Program-made: the position numbers and the translations under genes
The notes under the pieces: generated by a model
What the model was told of the DNA's origin: nothing
Seen by the model: the letters and a program-made list of their open reading frames with translations, nothing else
Database searches by the model: none
Part shown: positions 7,452-15,568 of the stretch, piece after piece
How positions within the stretch are numbered: position 1 is the first letter of the stretch
Layout of the letters: each line of letters begins with the position of its first letter
Assembly: GCA_001787755.1 (NCBI GenBank)
Contig: MFYJ01000002.1
Location: 1 to 59,345 of the forward strand
DNA length: 59,345 nt
Direction: 5' to 3'
From: Candidatus Peribacteria bacterium RIFOXYB1_FULL_54_35
GTDB taxonomy: Bacteria; Patescibacteriota; Gracilibacteria; Peribacterales; Peribacteraceae

Positions 7452-9083
7452 ATGGCAAAGCAACTCCTCTTCAGTAACGCAGCCCGCGAGCGCGTGCTCG
7501 CCGGGGTGTCCAAGCTCACGGAAGCCGTGCGGGCCACTATGGGCCCCAAGGGCCGCAACGTCCTCCTGGAGAAATCCTACGGCGCACCCACCGTCACCAA
7601 AGACGGCGTGACCGTGGCCAAGGAAATAGAACTGGAAGACAAGTTCGAGAACATGGGCGCGCAGCTCGTGAAAGAAGCCGCCACCAGAACCAACGACGCA
7701 GCCGGCGACGGCACCACCACCGCCACTGTCCTCGCGCACGCCATCATGGAAGCAGGCCTCAAGCACCTCTCCAGCGGCTCCAACGCCATCTCCATCAAGC
7801 GCGGCATAGACAAGGCCGTGGAAGCCGTGGTCGCCGAACTGGAGAAAATGAAGAAAGACATCTCCTCCAAAGACGAGTACAAAGCCGTTGCGAATATTTC
7901 CGCGCAGGACGAGGAAATCGGCGACGTGATCGCGGAAGTCATAGACGAAGCCGGCAAGGACGGAGTGGTGACCGTGGAAGCGGGACAGACCCTCGGCATC
8001 GAGAAGGAGTACGTGGAGGGCATGCAGTTCGATAACGGCTACATCTCCCCGTACTTCGTCACAGATCCCGCCCGCATGGAAGCGGTGTTCGAGAATGCGT
8101 CCATCCTCATCACCGACAGGAAGATCGGCAGTATCCAGGACATCCTCCCGCTGCTGGAAGGCCTCGCGCAACGCGGCAGGAAGGAGATCGTGATCATCGC
8201 CGAGAACATCGAGGGCGAAGCGCTCGCCACGCTCGTGGTGAACAAGCTCCGCGGCACGTTCTCCGCGCTCGCCGTGAAGGCCCCGGCCTTCGGTGACCGC
8301 CGCAAGGAGATCCTCAAGGACATCGCCGCCCTCACCGGCGGACGCCTGATCTCCGAGGAAGTCGGCCTCAAACTGGAGAACGCCTCGGTGGAAGACCTTG
8401 GCAAAGCCAAGAAAGTCATCGCCACCAAGGACTCCACCACCATCGTGGGAGGAGCCGGCAAGAAGAGCGATATCACAGCACGCATCAACGAGATCAAAAC
8501 CGGCATGGAGAAATCCAAGTCGGACTTCGACAAAGAGAAGCTCCAGGAGCGTCTCGCCAAGCTCACCGGCGGCGTGGCTGTCATCCGCGTGGGCGCTGCA
8601 ACAGAAGTCGAGCAGAAGGAGCGCCAGCACCGCGTGGAAGACGCGCTCTCCGCCACCCGCGCCGCAGCGGAGGAAGGAATCCTCCCCGGAGGCGGTGTGG
8701 CCTACATCCGCGCCATGAAAGTGCTGGATGTCCTGAAAGCAGGGAACGAAGACGAGCAGATTGGCGTGGAGATCGTGAAGGAAGCCCTTCTCTCTCCTCT
8801 GCGCAACATTGCCGCGAATGCCGGCGCCGCGCAGGACGTGGTGGTGGACAAAGTCCGCCAGATGAAAGGCAATGAAGGCTTCAACGCCCTCACCGGAAAG
8901 TACGAAGACATGGTGAAAGCGAGGATTATAGACCCCAAGAAGGTCACGCGGTCCGCGCTGCAGAACGCAGCCTCCGTGGCCTCCATGTTCCTCACGCTGG
9001 AAGCCGCCGTTGCAGAAATCCCGAAGAAAGAAGAACACGCACCTATGCAGGGAGGCGGTATGGGAGGGATGGATATGATGTAG
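7452..9083 (+). CDS. groL: GroEL chaperonin
   Basis: A 543-residue Cpn60 of normal length, the ATP-driven folding chamber. Visible hallmarks are [18 protein letters not shown], the nucleotide site [24 protein letters not shown] (here [14 protein letters not shown]), the apical-domain polypeptide-binding region, and a C-terminal Gly/Met tail ([10 protein letters not shown]). It shares the CIRCE-controlled promoter with groES. There is no Shine-Dalgarno site; the 30 nt before ATG are mostly pyrimidine. A strong intrinsic terminator follows at 9093-9116. Confidence 0.98.
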   Translation: MAKQLLFSNAARERVLAGVSKLTEAVRATMGPKGRNVLLEKSYGAPTVTKDGVTVAKEIELEDKFENMGAQLVKEAATRTNDAAGDGTTTATVLAHAIMEAGLKHLSSGSNAISIKRGIDKAVEAVVAELEKMKKDISSKDEYKAVANISAQDEEIGDVIAEVIDEAGKDGVVTVEAGQTLGIEKEYVEGMQFDNGYISPYFVTDPARMEAVFENASILITDRKIGSIQDILPLLEGLAQRGRKEIVIIAENIEGEALATLVVNKLRGTFSALAVKAPAFGDRRKEILKDIAALTGGRLISEEVGLKLENASVEDLGKAKKVIATKDSTTIVGGAGKKSDITARINEIKTGMEKSKSDFDKEKLQERLAKLTGGVAVIRVGAATEVEQKERQHRVEDALSATRAAAEEGILPGGGVAYIRAMKVLDVLKAGNEDEQIGVEIVKEALLSPLRNIAANAGAAQDVVVDKVRQMKGNEGFNALTGKYEDMVKARIIDPKKVTRSALQNAASVASMFLTLEAAVAEIPKKEEHAPMQGGGMGGMDMM

Positions 9084-9092
9084 TTTCTTAAG

Positions 9093-9116
9093 GCCCCCGC
9101 GAGAGCGGGGGCTTTT
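9093..9116 (+). terminator. Intrinsic terminator after groEL
   Basis: A perfect GC stem GCCCCCGC, loop GAGA, GCGGGGGC, followed by TTTT. It separates groES-groEL from the downstream CIRCE-controlled operon, so the latter needs its own promoter. Confidence 0.9.
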
Positions 9117-9212
9117 CAGAACATCAACAAAGACGATTTTGTGGCGACCGCGTTCTTGCGCCAGTGGCTTGCAGAAAAGAAAAACTCTGAATGGAAAAAA
9201 ACCACATCGCGA

Positions 9213-9242
9213 CTAGCACTCTGGAGGAGAGAGTGCTATACT
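9213..9242 (+). promoter_or_regulatory. Second CIRCE operator with overlapping -10 of the defence-like operon
   Basis: CTAGCACTC (9213-9221), N9, GAGTGCTAT (9231-9239). The inner eight bases of each arm match the CIRCE consensus exactly, better than the groES copy. A -10 TATACT (9237-9242) overlaps the right arm and continues with TTCC, as the groES -10 does. No strong -35 is visible, although weak matches fall inside the left arm. Bound HrcA should block this promoter. The next start codons are 24-57 nt downstream. Confidence 0.85.
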
Positions 9243-9265
9243 TCCATTCCATTCCAAGCGATGTA

Positions 9266-10060
9266 GTGACGACGATACTGGAAAAAATCATCATAACAAT
9301 GGTACTCTTGGTTTCTTTCAGCCCTGGAGTTAGCCTTGCCCAAACAGAAACACCTACTGATAGTTCATCGCTGCTGGAACAGGAATATTCGATCCTAAAA
9401 GAACAAACACAATCCTTCGTAGAATTTATAAAAGACGAACGCGAAGCGTTGCGTGAACAACAGGCAGCCGTCTTCACCCACGTAGAATGGTTCATTGCCA
9501 TTGCAGCGCTTGTCATTTGTGCCGTACTTGGATTCTTCGGCTGGAAAACGCTTGGCAATATCGACAAATCCGTGCAGAAACATCTGGGACCATCTATTGC
9601 AAATGCGGTCAAAGAACAATCTGAAAACATTAAGCAACAGATTGAGCGAGAGCTGCAATCACTGGAAAGAAAAATTACCGTAATCGCCGACCATGACGAT
9701 ATCCCAACGTTTAAAAGCAGAGAGTTGTCCATCATGGAACGCAGGGGCTTCAAAAACATTGTCGTTTCCGACTCGCCCGAAGATAAGTCAATCGAACAGG
9801 CCGAACTTGTAGTGTATTGGTACCGCTCTGACAAAGAGGGTATGGCCGACGATGTCTTTCGCGCCTTGGTCAATCGGTTGTCCAGTCATCCAAATCAACC
9901 ACCTTTGATCGTATACACCTTTGACAAGGCACCGCGGATTGTAGGCGATGACAAAGTGGCGCTGGATTCGTACGTATTCCACTTCATTGCAAATATGCCT
10001 CTGACTCTCATCAACAGCATATTCTCAACCCTTAATGCTTTTTACCCCACACACAAATGA
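9266..10060 (+). CDS. Membrane protein with cytosolic alpha/beta domain, possible CBASS effector
   Basis: A 264-residue protein, first gene of a three-gene operon. GTG at 9266 is my choice because it lies after the CIRCE and gives a normal signal or anchor segment (residues 6-25, ending GVSLAQ); ATG at 9299 is the alternative. Residues 35-72 are charged helix and 75-93 a clear membrane segment. Residues 100-135 are a probable coiled coil. Residues 136-264 look like a Rossmann/receiver-like alpha/beta domain: strands KITVIADHDD, NIVVSDS, AELVVYWYR and PPLIVYTFDKA alternate with helices. Two membrane segments plus a soluble sensor domain are common in CBASS membrane effectors, which open or damage the membrane after binding a cyclic oligonucleotide; that role is inferred from neighbours. 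Its TGA overlaps the next ATG (ATGA). Confidence 0.7.
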   Translation: MTTILEKIIITMVLLVSFSPGVSLAQTETPTDSSSLLEQEYSILKEQTQSFVEFIKDEREALREQQAAVFTHVEWFIAIAALVICAVLGFFGWKTLGNIDKSVQKHLGPSIANAVKEQSENIKQQIERELQSLERKITVIADHDDIPTFKSRELSIMERRGFKNIVVSDSPEDKSIEQAELVVYWYRSDKEGMADDVFRALVNRLSSHPNQPPLIVYTFDKAPRIVGDDKVALDSYVFHFIANMPLTLINSIFSTLNAFYPTHK

Positions 10061-11187
10061 GCTCCACCAACGTCGTAACACTGGATTCCATTATTGATGC
10101 ATACGTTGCAAATGCTGTGTCTCTTCAAAAGCGCTGCCAGACTTGCTCGGGCACGAACGAAGACTGTGACATTTGCACAATCTTGAGGCACCGCCCTATT
10201 CGTGACCAACTTGAGAGCGCTGGTATTTACCTTAAGCGCTATGAGAAAGACGAAGGCAATGATTACGGATACCGCAATTCGTTCCTCACAGGCTCATACG
10301 CGCGTGGCACCGCAAAACGACCACCAAAAGATGTTGATATGTTCTGGGTGCTCGACAGGAGTAAATACGCAGCAGAAAAAGAACCCGAACCCGCTGCGCT
10401 GCTGAATGCTCTGGCTGGGGTGGCTTCATCCAAAACAGGTACTTCTATATTTGGCCATGCAATCATAAATGTGGAGGCGCAGCACCGCTCAATCCGCATT
10501 GACTTCGACGACGACTTTTCAATCGACATTATCCCTGCGTTTGATGCAAGCAGAGAAGGCAAAGAGCTTTATGAAATACCAGACAGTAAGCTAGGACGGT
10601 ACATAGAATCGAATCCAAAGGTCCACAAAGAGAACTTGAACTCCGCAGTATCGGAGTCAGATTTACCAAAACTAAAGAACATCACTAAGCTCGCACGGCA
10701 ATGGAGAGGAGGTGCGTTTGAGGAGCACGAAAAAAAGCCCAAGTCCTTTCATTTGGAAACCGCTATCGTAGAGATATTGCGAAGTTCATCGCTGGGAACG
10801 TACGTTGAGATGCTGCAGCACTGTTTCGATGAACTCCCGGCTTACTTCAACGAACCACGTATTCCCGACCCCGCCTGCCCAGACTGCCCAAAGGATCAGT
10901 GGGTGGATTCGTACCTCGATGAACTTTCGGTGGAGCAAAAATCACTCATTGTGGAACGCATAAATATCGCTCAAGGCGCTTTAGCGGAAGCTGTCAAACT
11001 CGAAGAGCAAGGCAAGATAGTACAAGCCATCCGCAAACTCCGTGGAATCTTCCAAGACTTGCCTGAACAAGAACCAGAAGCCCTCCTGCGCAAGACCAAA
11101 GAATCCTATACCCCCTCCCATGCAACAGCCAACACAGGCGGACGAACACAGCCATGGTCCCCAAGAACACCAATGGTACGAGAATGA
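10057..11187 (+). CDS. CD-NTase-like (SMODS-type) nucleotidyltransferase
   Basis: A 376-residue protein with a pol-beta-type nucleotidyltransferase core. The signature GSYARGT (residues 79-85) precedes KDVDMFWVL with the metal-binding pair D92 and D94, and the third acidic residue is D157 in FSIDIIPAF. This order is that of the cGAS/DncV (CD-NTase) family, which makes cyclic di- or trinucleotide alarms on phage infection. Unusual are two CxxC pairs near the N-terminus (C27, C30, C37, C40) that could bind zinc, and another CxxC at 274-277. The C-terminal 90 residues are helical and then disordered. It is coupled to the upstream membrane protein by ATGA and overlaps the E2-like gene by 68 nt. 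A tRNA-type or aminoglycoside-type transferase is less likely given the context. Confidence 0.8.
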   Translation: MSSTNVVTLDSIIDAYVANAVSLQKRCQTCSGTNEDCDICTILRHRPIRDQLESAGIYLKRYEKDEGNDYGYRNSFLTGSYARGTAKRPPKDVDMFWVLDRSKYAAEKEPEPAALLNALAGVASSKTGTSIFGHAIINVEAQHRSIRIDFDDDFSIDIIPAFDASREGKELYEIPDSKLGRYIESNPKVHKENLNSAVSESDLPKLKNITKLARQWRGGAFEEHEKKPKSFHLETAIVEILRSSSLGTYVEMLQHCFDELPAYFNEPRIPDPACPDCPKDQWVDSYLDELSVEQKSLIVERINIAQGALAEAVKLEEQGKIVQAIRKLRGIFQDLPEQEPEALLRKTKESYTPSHATANTGGRTQPWSPRTPMVRE

Positions 11188-11926
11188 TCCTGAGAGACTT
11201 AAAGAAGAAAAAAACTTAGTGCGCGAGTACTACCCTCAATTTCAATTTTCGATCGATAAACAAGGGTGTGCGACTTGGGAAGGAGAAATATATCTTCTAG
11301 AAGAAGCAGGGTACGCTCCATACAGCCCAATGCGTGTGCTTGTTAAGTGCCCAAATGAGTATCCAAAAGTAGTGCCTGTAGTCATGGATATAGAAAAAAA
11401 GCTGTGTGGCAAATCTCCTCACTTTGAGTCAAGCGGAAGAATTTGTGTTGAAAATCGCTGTACCGACAACAAAGAGCTATACGAAGGCAGTATGCGGATC
11501 AAGGACGTAATAGAACACTCTGAAGATGTGTTAAAGCTGTATTGGGCTAGCCTTCAAGAAGGAGCAGACATCGGCGGACAGCCGCATGGAGAATATGCAT
11601 TTATTAAGGATGAACTGGATCACGGCTGCTACCCACTTGATAGGCCTTGCCTTTGCGGTAGAACTGGCAATAGTTATGAAGATTGCTGTAATCCAAAAGT
11701 ACAACTCATCATTGATTCTTGGACAGGTTGCAATAGAGACAAGAAACAAAAAGGTGCTGAGAGATGCCTTTGCGGCAGTGGAAGAACAGTACGCAAATGC
11801 AAGATGCGAAGACATTGCATTCGCTATTGCGATCCAAGCCACACACAACGATCGCTGTTCAAGAGAAAGCTGAAAGAAGAGATTGCAAAGCAGCGAGAGA
11901 ATGACAGGGAAAAATATTATCGTTGA
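11120..11926 (+). CDS. E2 (UBC)-like protein fused to two SEC-C zinc motifs
   Basis: A 268-residue protein. Residues about 25-145 match a ubiquitin-conjugating E2 fold: beta-hairpin region WEGEIYLLEEAG, then VKCPNEYPKVVPVV (the E2 YPxxxP segment), then HFESSGRICVENRC. In the last, H101 and GRIC109V mirror the HPN...GxICL active site, making C109 the likely thioester cysteine. Residues 177-192 (CLCGRTGNSYEDCC) and 216-233 (CLCGSGRTVRKCKMRRHC) are SEC-C-type zinc motifs. No E1, JAB or ubiquitin-like gene is next to it, as in E2-only (short type II) CBASS where E2 modifies the CD-NTase. The start at ATG 11120 is uncertain; it overlaps the CD-NTase gene end. GC content is low compared with the neighbours. 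Confidence 0.75.
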   Translation: MQQPTQADEHSHGPQEHQWYENDPERLKEEKNLVREYYPQFQFSIDKQGCATWEGEIYLLEEAGYAPYSPMRVLVKCPNEYPKVVPVVMDIEKKLCGKSPHFESSGRICVENRCTDNKELYEGSMRIKDVIEHSEDVLKLYWASLQEGADIGGQPHGEYAFIKDELDHGCYPLDRPCLCGRTGNSYEDCCNPKVQLIIDSWTGCNRDKKQKGAERCLCGSGRTVRKCKMRRHCIRYCDPSHTQRSLFKRKLKEEIAKQRENDREKYYR

Positions 11927-12059
11927 CACGCCTTAAATACCCCAAGGAATAATTGTCCTAAAAGTCAAATCCCTTTTACAATGCTCTGAGCAGCGCATTG
12001 CTGCGTCGTGGAAAGTAGTGTCCGATCTTTGTTTCCAATGTAAGAAGGAGAACTAGACC

Positions 12060-13079
12060 ATGAATGAGTCCCCGAGAGTCACTCTCTCAATGTTCAGCGA
12101 CGAGATCGCAGCAGGCTTCGAAAGCCAGCTCGTCGGAGCACTCTCCCAAAGAGTGCCCCGGATCTCCATCCGCTCCGGAGACCCCTGCCGTACCGGGAAG
12201 TCGAATAACATCATGCGCTGGACCCGCCACGAAGTGGAGGTGGCCAAGCGCATGCTGGACGACGCCGGAATGCAGGTCGCCGAGTTCGGCGGCCCCATCG
12301 GCAAGGTCAAGCTGGAGGACGTGGAAGACGGGACGAAGAACGTGTACGTGGCCCCCGACAAGTACCTGGGGACCGTGGACAAAGCGCTGGACCTCACCGA
12401 GTTCTTCGGATGCAAGCGTTTCCGCGGGTTCACATTCTACCACCCGAAGGGCAAGAATCCCGATGACTACGTCCCGCAGGTGGTGGACCGCCTCGGCCCC
12501 ATCGTTGACAGATGTGTCCGGCGCAAGATCGTCTACGGCGCCGAAGTCGAGGCGAATCTGGTGGGTGACAGCGGGCAGCGACTGGCGCGGATCGCGCAGC
12601 AGTTGGAAACCGCATGGTTCCGCCTGGTCTTCGACCCGGCGAACCTCACGTGCCAGAACCTGCCGGCCGAAACCGTCCTGCAGAACTACCTCGCAATGCG
12701 TCAGCGCATCGGGTGGTTCCATGCCAAGGAGTACAGGGTGGACCCTGCCCTCCAGTGGAAGGGCCACGTCGATGAGGAGATGCTGAGGAACTTCGTGCCG
12801 TTCGGCGAGGGAAGCAGCGACATCCCCACCATCCTCGCGGCCTTCGCCGAGGACCTCCCCCGCCTCACGGCGGAACTCGCGGAACTCGGCATCGAGGACG
12901 GCGTGCTGCTCACCGAGGAACCCCACGAGAAGGGCGGCGGGCAGTTCGGCGGCTACAGCGGGCCGGAGGGCATGGGCGTGCACCTCGCCGCCACGCGCCG
13001 GCATCTCATTGCCGCCGGCATCGAGTACAGCCTGCTCGAAGAGGCGGATGTTAAGGCGAGGCGGGCGATCCGCTTCTGA
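12060..13079 (+). CDS. Sugar isomerase/epimerase-like TIM-barrel protein
   Basis: A 339-residue protein resembling the xylose-isomerase-like TIM-barrel superfamily (AP endonuclease 2 / sugar phosphate isomerase/epimerase). Visible features are an early FSDEIAAGFESQL strand-helix, ISIRSGD, the acidic VYGAEVEAN metal-ligand strand, LVFDPANLT, a GWFHAKEY strand with His and Glu, GEGSSDIPTIL and a late LLTEEPHEK glutamate. The reaction cannot be told from sequence. It has a clear Shine-Dalgarno AAGGAG about 10 nt before ATG, rare in this window, and high GC. It faces an SDR gene convergently across terminators, suggesting a small carbohydrate-acid module that may have been acquired. Confidence 0.75.
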   Translation: MNESPRVTLSMFSDEIAAGFESQLVGALSQRVPRISIRSGDPCRTGKSNNIMRWTRHEVEVAKRMLDDAGMQVAEFGGPIGKVKLEDVEDGTKNVYVAPDKYLGTVDKALDLTEFFGCKRFRGFTFYHPKGKNPDDYVPQVVDRLGPIVDRCVRRKIVYGAEVEANLVGDSGQRLARIAQQLETAWFRLVFDPANLTCQNLPAETVLQNYLAMRQRIGWFHAKEYRVDPALQWKGHVDEEMLRNFVPFGEGSSDIPTILAAFAEDLPRLTAELAELGIEDGVLLTEEPHEKGGGQFGGYSGPEGMGVHLAATRRHLIAAGIEYSLLEEADVKARRAIRF

Positions 13080-13110
13080 ACAAGTTCGAGAGAGCGACAC
13101 GACTTCCACG

Positions 13111-13154
13111 ACAACCCCGTATTCCGTCACCGTGACTGGATGCGGGGTTGTTTT
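13111..13154 (+). terminator. Terminator after the TIM-barrel gene
   Basis: Stem ACAACCCCG (13111-13119) with CGGGGTTGT (13143-13151), an inner GTCAC/GTGAC pairing, then TTT and AAAA, so it could act on both strands. Confidence 0.75.
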
Positions 13155-13198
13155 AAAAAGCAACTATCCACTGACATAGAAGTGCCATATAAAGCACG

Positions 13199-13305
13199 TC
13201 ACCCCGAGCACGGTCGAGGGGGACGTGCCCAAAGGGAACGTCATGGTTCGTGGTTCGACGAGCTCACCATGACAGGCTCACCATGACGTTTCAAGCTCAT
13301 CATGA
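13199..13305. repeat. Repeat-rich spacer with CGAGCACGGTCGAGG and CACCATGAC words
   Basis: The spacer holds CCCGAGCACGGTCGAGGG, then GTCATGGTTCG and three near-copies of CTCACCATGAC. The same words occur at 16202-16263 (CCCGAGCACAGTCGAGGG, GTCATGGTTCGACCG, CTCACCATGACA). These resemble the widespread CTGAGC...GTCGAAG intergenic hairpin repeats of bacteria. Confidence 0.65.
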
Positions 13306-13313
13306 CACATGCG

Positions 13314-13345
13314 AAAAGCCCCGTACCACGTAGGGTACGGGGCTT
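13314..13345 (-). terminator. Terminator after the SDR gene
   Basis: A perfect 12-bp stem AAGCCCCGTACC (13316-13327) with GGTACGGGGCTT (13334-13345). Read on the minus strand it is followed by TT and CGC, just downstream of the SDR stop codon. Confidence 0.8.
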
Positions 13346-13377
13346 CTCTTTGAACAACAGGTTCTGCTCGCTGTGGC

Positions 13378-14175
13378 TCACAGCGTGAAGGCGGTGAACC
13401 CTCCGTCCACGGAGTACGCCGCACCCGTGATGTAGCTGCCGGCCACGGGGCTCGCGAGCAACAGGACGGTCGGGACCAGCTCGGGTGGCTCGCCGAAGCG
13501 GTGCTGCGGCGTCTGCCGCATGATCGCTTCCACCCGATCCGGCGACAACACCTTGCGGTTCTGCTCCGCCGGGAAGAACCCCGGGCAGATCGCGTTCACG
13601 CGGATGTGGCGGGGAGCCCACTCGGCCGCGAGCGACTTGGTGAGGCTCACCACACCCACTTTTGTGACGCAGTACGTGGAGACGCCGGAGAGCGGGCAGA
13701 AGCTCGTGACCGACCCGATGTTGATGATGGACCCGTGGGTCTCGTGCTGGATCATGAACTTGCCGAACACCTGGCAGGAATTGCGAACTCCCGTCAGATT
13801 GATCGCGATGATCCGGGCCCACTCATCATCATCCACATCGAGGAACGGTTTTTTCGAGTTCACGCCGGGCGCGTTGATAAGAATGTCGCAGTCGCGCCCC
13901 TGGACGGCGAGCGCACGAGTGACTTCCACCATGCTCTCCCGCACCTGCACATCGACCTGGAAGAACTGCGCTGTCCCTCCCTGCTGCTCGATCGCCTGCA
14001 CGCGGGCCCGGCCGGCCTCTTCTACGACATCAGCGACAATGATGTGCGCGCCTGCCATAGAAAGACCCATGGCCATTTCGCCACACAGCACTCCCCCGCC
14101 GCCGATACACACGGCGGTTTTCCCCTCAAGACCGTAGAGGTCATTGAGGAAAGCCAAGCGTTTGGCTTCTTGCAT
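13378..14175 (-). CDS. Short-chain dehydrogenase/reductase (SDR)
   Basis: A 265-residue classical SDR, an NAD(P)-dependent oxidoreductase of sugars or related alcohols. Seen are the glycine-rich cofactor loop IGGGGVLCGEMA, ADVVEEAGR after strand 2, the conserved NAPG (INAPGVNSKKP), the catalytic YCVTK (YxxxK) with upstream Ser in IGSVTS, and VNAICPGF. The start is set at 14175 because GGAGGTG lies 9 nt upstream; the longer frame to 14214 has no ribosome site. The C-terminal YITGAAYSVDGGFTAF is typical of gluconate-5-dehydrogenase or fructuronate-reductase-like SDRs, but substrate cannot be assigned. It pairs with the TIM-barrel gene opposite. Confidence 0.88.
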   Translation of the reverse strand: MQEAKRLAFLNDLYGLEGKTAVCIGGGGVLCGEMAMGLSMAGAHIIVADVVEEAGRARVQAIEQQGGTAQFFQVDVQVRESMVEVTRALAVQGRDCDILINAPGVNSKKPFLDVDDDEWARIIAINLTGVRNSCQVFGKFMIQHETHGSIINIGSVTSFCPLSGVSTYCVTKVGVVSLTKSLAAEWAPRHIRVNAICPGFFPAEQNRKVLSPDRVEAIMRQTPQHRFGEPPELVPTVLLLASPVAGSYITGAAYSVDGGFTAFTL

Positions 14176-14220
14176 CGGACTACACCTCCTCGGAAAAAAA
14201 GTTGAGTTGCACACAACGAA

Positions 14221-14262
14221 ACGGTAGCACCCTGCGCTTCGCGGAGCGCACGATGCTACCGT
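14221..14262 (-). terminator. Hairpin between the SDR start and the 14415 gene end
   Basis: Arms ACGGTAGCA (14221-14229) and TGCTACCGT (14254-14262) enclose a second stem GCGCTTCGCGGAGCGC. On the minus strand TTTCGTT follows, suiting a terminator for the gene at 14415-15293. A second perfect 11-bp hairpin (TCCGGAATTGG, AAG, CCAATTCCGGA) lies at 14310-14334. Confidence 0.55.
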
Positions 14263-14414
14263 CGCAAGAACCTATCGTTTCAAAGAGCGTGCCTGAAGAA
14301 AGCTTCAGATCCGGAATTGGAAGCCAATTCCGGAAAAGTCACTGTACCCCTGAAAGTAAACATGTCAACGATGTACCGATTTTCCATACGCCAAGCCACC
14401 CGCCTCAGGAAAGC

Positions 14415-15293
14415 TCAAAACTCATCGACCTGCTCCTGTATCGTCTGAACGAGGAGATCAATTTCTGCCTGTGTCATCACTCCATACTCCGTCAGTATGT
14501 GCAGACGCCGGGAAAGGGCGGGACGGCTCGGTGTGCCATTGAGCACAGCATGGAAGAGAAGCCGCGCACAGTTGCGAGCACAGATTTCCCCGCCGAGATC
14601 AGACCCGCTGGAGTACAGCGTTCCCGTTTGCACTCTCCCGCTTCCTCCCTCGCCTCCCGCATCGGTAGCATCGTCATCTGAGAACGCTCTCACGCGCATC
14701 GTACCACCCAGCTCCTCAATAATTGCATTCACTTCTTCCAGTACTTCAGCAGCAATCCCGCTGTCAGCTTCCTGGGAGCGTTCATGTTGTGCATCTATGG
14801 CACGCTGGTTGCCGAGGTCGCCATGCGCAGCAATGTCCCGGTCCGTGACGTTCGAACCGCCCATGAAACTTTCCCGTATGGCCGCATCGTCGGGTGGTGG
14901 CGGAGCCTCCGGGGAAACATCCTGTGCAGCACTCAGGTCTACATTCTCAAACCTGATTGCTTCCGGTGAGTCGTCTTTAAACCCCACTGCGTTGATTCTG
15001 CGTGCAAATGAAAACATGATGTCGGCGATCCGCCTTGCATAGAGTGCATCGAACTTCTCGTTGGGCTTTTGCGCCGTTCCCCCCTCTCCAACGTAGGGCA
15101 ACCCATACCATGCATCACGGGTCACGCTGTAGGCCTGCGGGTACATCGTGAGGGACGGCCGGATCGCCTCTAAGTCATCCAGTGTATTCGCAGTATTCTG
15201 ATCGACATACTCGTCGTAAAATTCTCTCTCTGTTGGGGCAAACTGTTTCAATGCTGCTGGTTCCGTCTCGTTCATGTGCGGGATAGTATGCAA
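14415..15293 (-). CDS. Hypothetical acidic cytosolic protein
   Basis: A 292-residue protein of no family I recognise. It has no signal peptide or membrane segment and is acidic, with a Pro/Asp-rich linker near residue 130 (PEAPPPPDD) and a Gly/Asp/Ser-rich stretch around 205-235. The C-terminal 50 residues form two probable helices. ATG at 15275 (MNETEP) is an alternative start. Possible roles are structural or regulatory; nothing in the sequence decides. Confidence 0.6.
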   Translation of the reverse strand: MHTIPHMNETEPAALKQFAPTEREFYDEYVDQNTANTLDDLEAIRPSLTMYPQAYSVTRDAWYGLPYVGEGGTAQKPNEKFDALYARRIADIMFSFARRINAVGFKDDSPEAIRFENVDLSAAQDVSPEAPPPPDDAAIRESFMGGSNVTDRDIAAHGDLGNQRAIDAQHERSQEADSGIAAEVLEEVNAIIEELGGTMRVRAFSDDDATDAGGEGGSGRVQTGTLYSSGSDLGGEICARNCARLLFHAVLNGTPSRPALSRRLHILTEYGVMTQAEIDLLVQTIQEQVDEF

Positions 15294-15363
15294 ATATGCA
15301 TTTCATAGCAAACAACATACCTGCAAATTTGCAATGACGGACATTCCATGAAGTGCACAATAA

Positions 15364-15391
15364 TTGACATATATATTAAATATACTAAAAT
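15364..15391 (+). promoter_or_regulatory. Promoter of the small membrane-protein pair
   Basis: A perfect -35 TTGACA (15364-15369), a 16-bp AT-only spacer and -10 TAAAAT (15386-15391). The same layout (TTGACA-N16-TAAAAT) appears on the minus strand at 17477-17504. Confidence 0.75.
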
Positions 15392-15451
15392 ATCACTCCC
15401 TGTTCATTTCCCTACTGGCTTCGAAGTGCGTAAAAGAAAGAGAGACGCTCC

Positions 15452-15568
15452 ATGAGCGACATCATGCTTGTTTCCGCTATTGAGCCACGCCTCACCCCGC
15501 AGGGTCTCATCGCTCTCGCGGTGATCATCGTTGGCATCCCAGTAAAAGAGAGGAGATATTTCTCATGA
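15452..15568 (+). CDS. Small membrane protein (38 aa)
   Basis: MSDIMLVSAIEP begins a 38-residue protein with one hydrophobic segment (about residues 16-30, LIALAVIIVGIPV) and a basic end KERRYFS. A purine-rich AAGAGAGA lies upstream. Its TGA overlaps the start of the next small gene (CATGATG), so the two are likely translationally coupled. Function unknown. Confidence 0.5.
   Translation: MSDIMLVSAIEPRLTPQGLIALAVIIVGIPVKERRYFS

Noticed and set aside
6960-9038. A 692-codon minus-strand frame opposite groES-groEL
   Set aside because: It is the antisense shadow of a highly biased, GC-rich gene. Its protein is low-complexity (His, Gly, Val, Phe) and unlike any family.
12087-13163. A 358-codon minus-strand frame opposite the TIM-barrel gene
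   Set aside because: The plus-strand frame has a clear SD site, family motifs and terminator; the minus frame has none.
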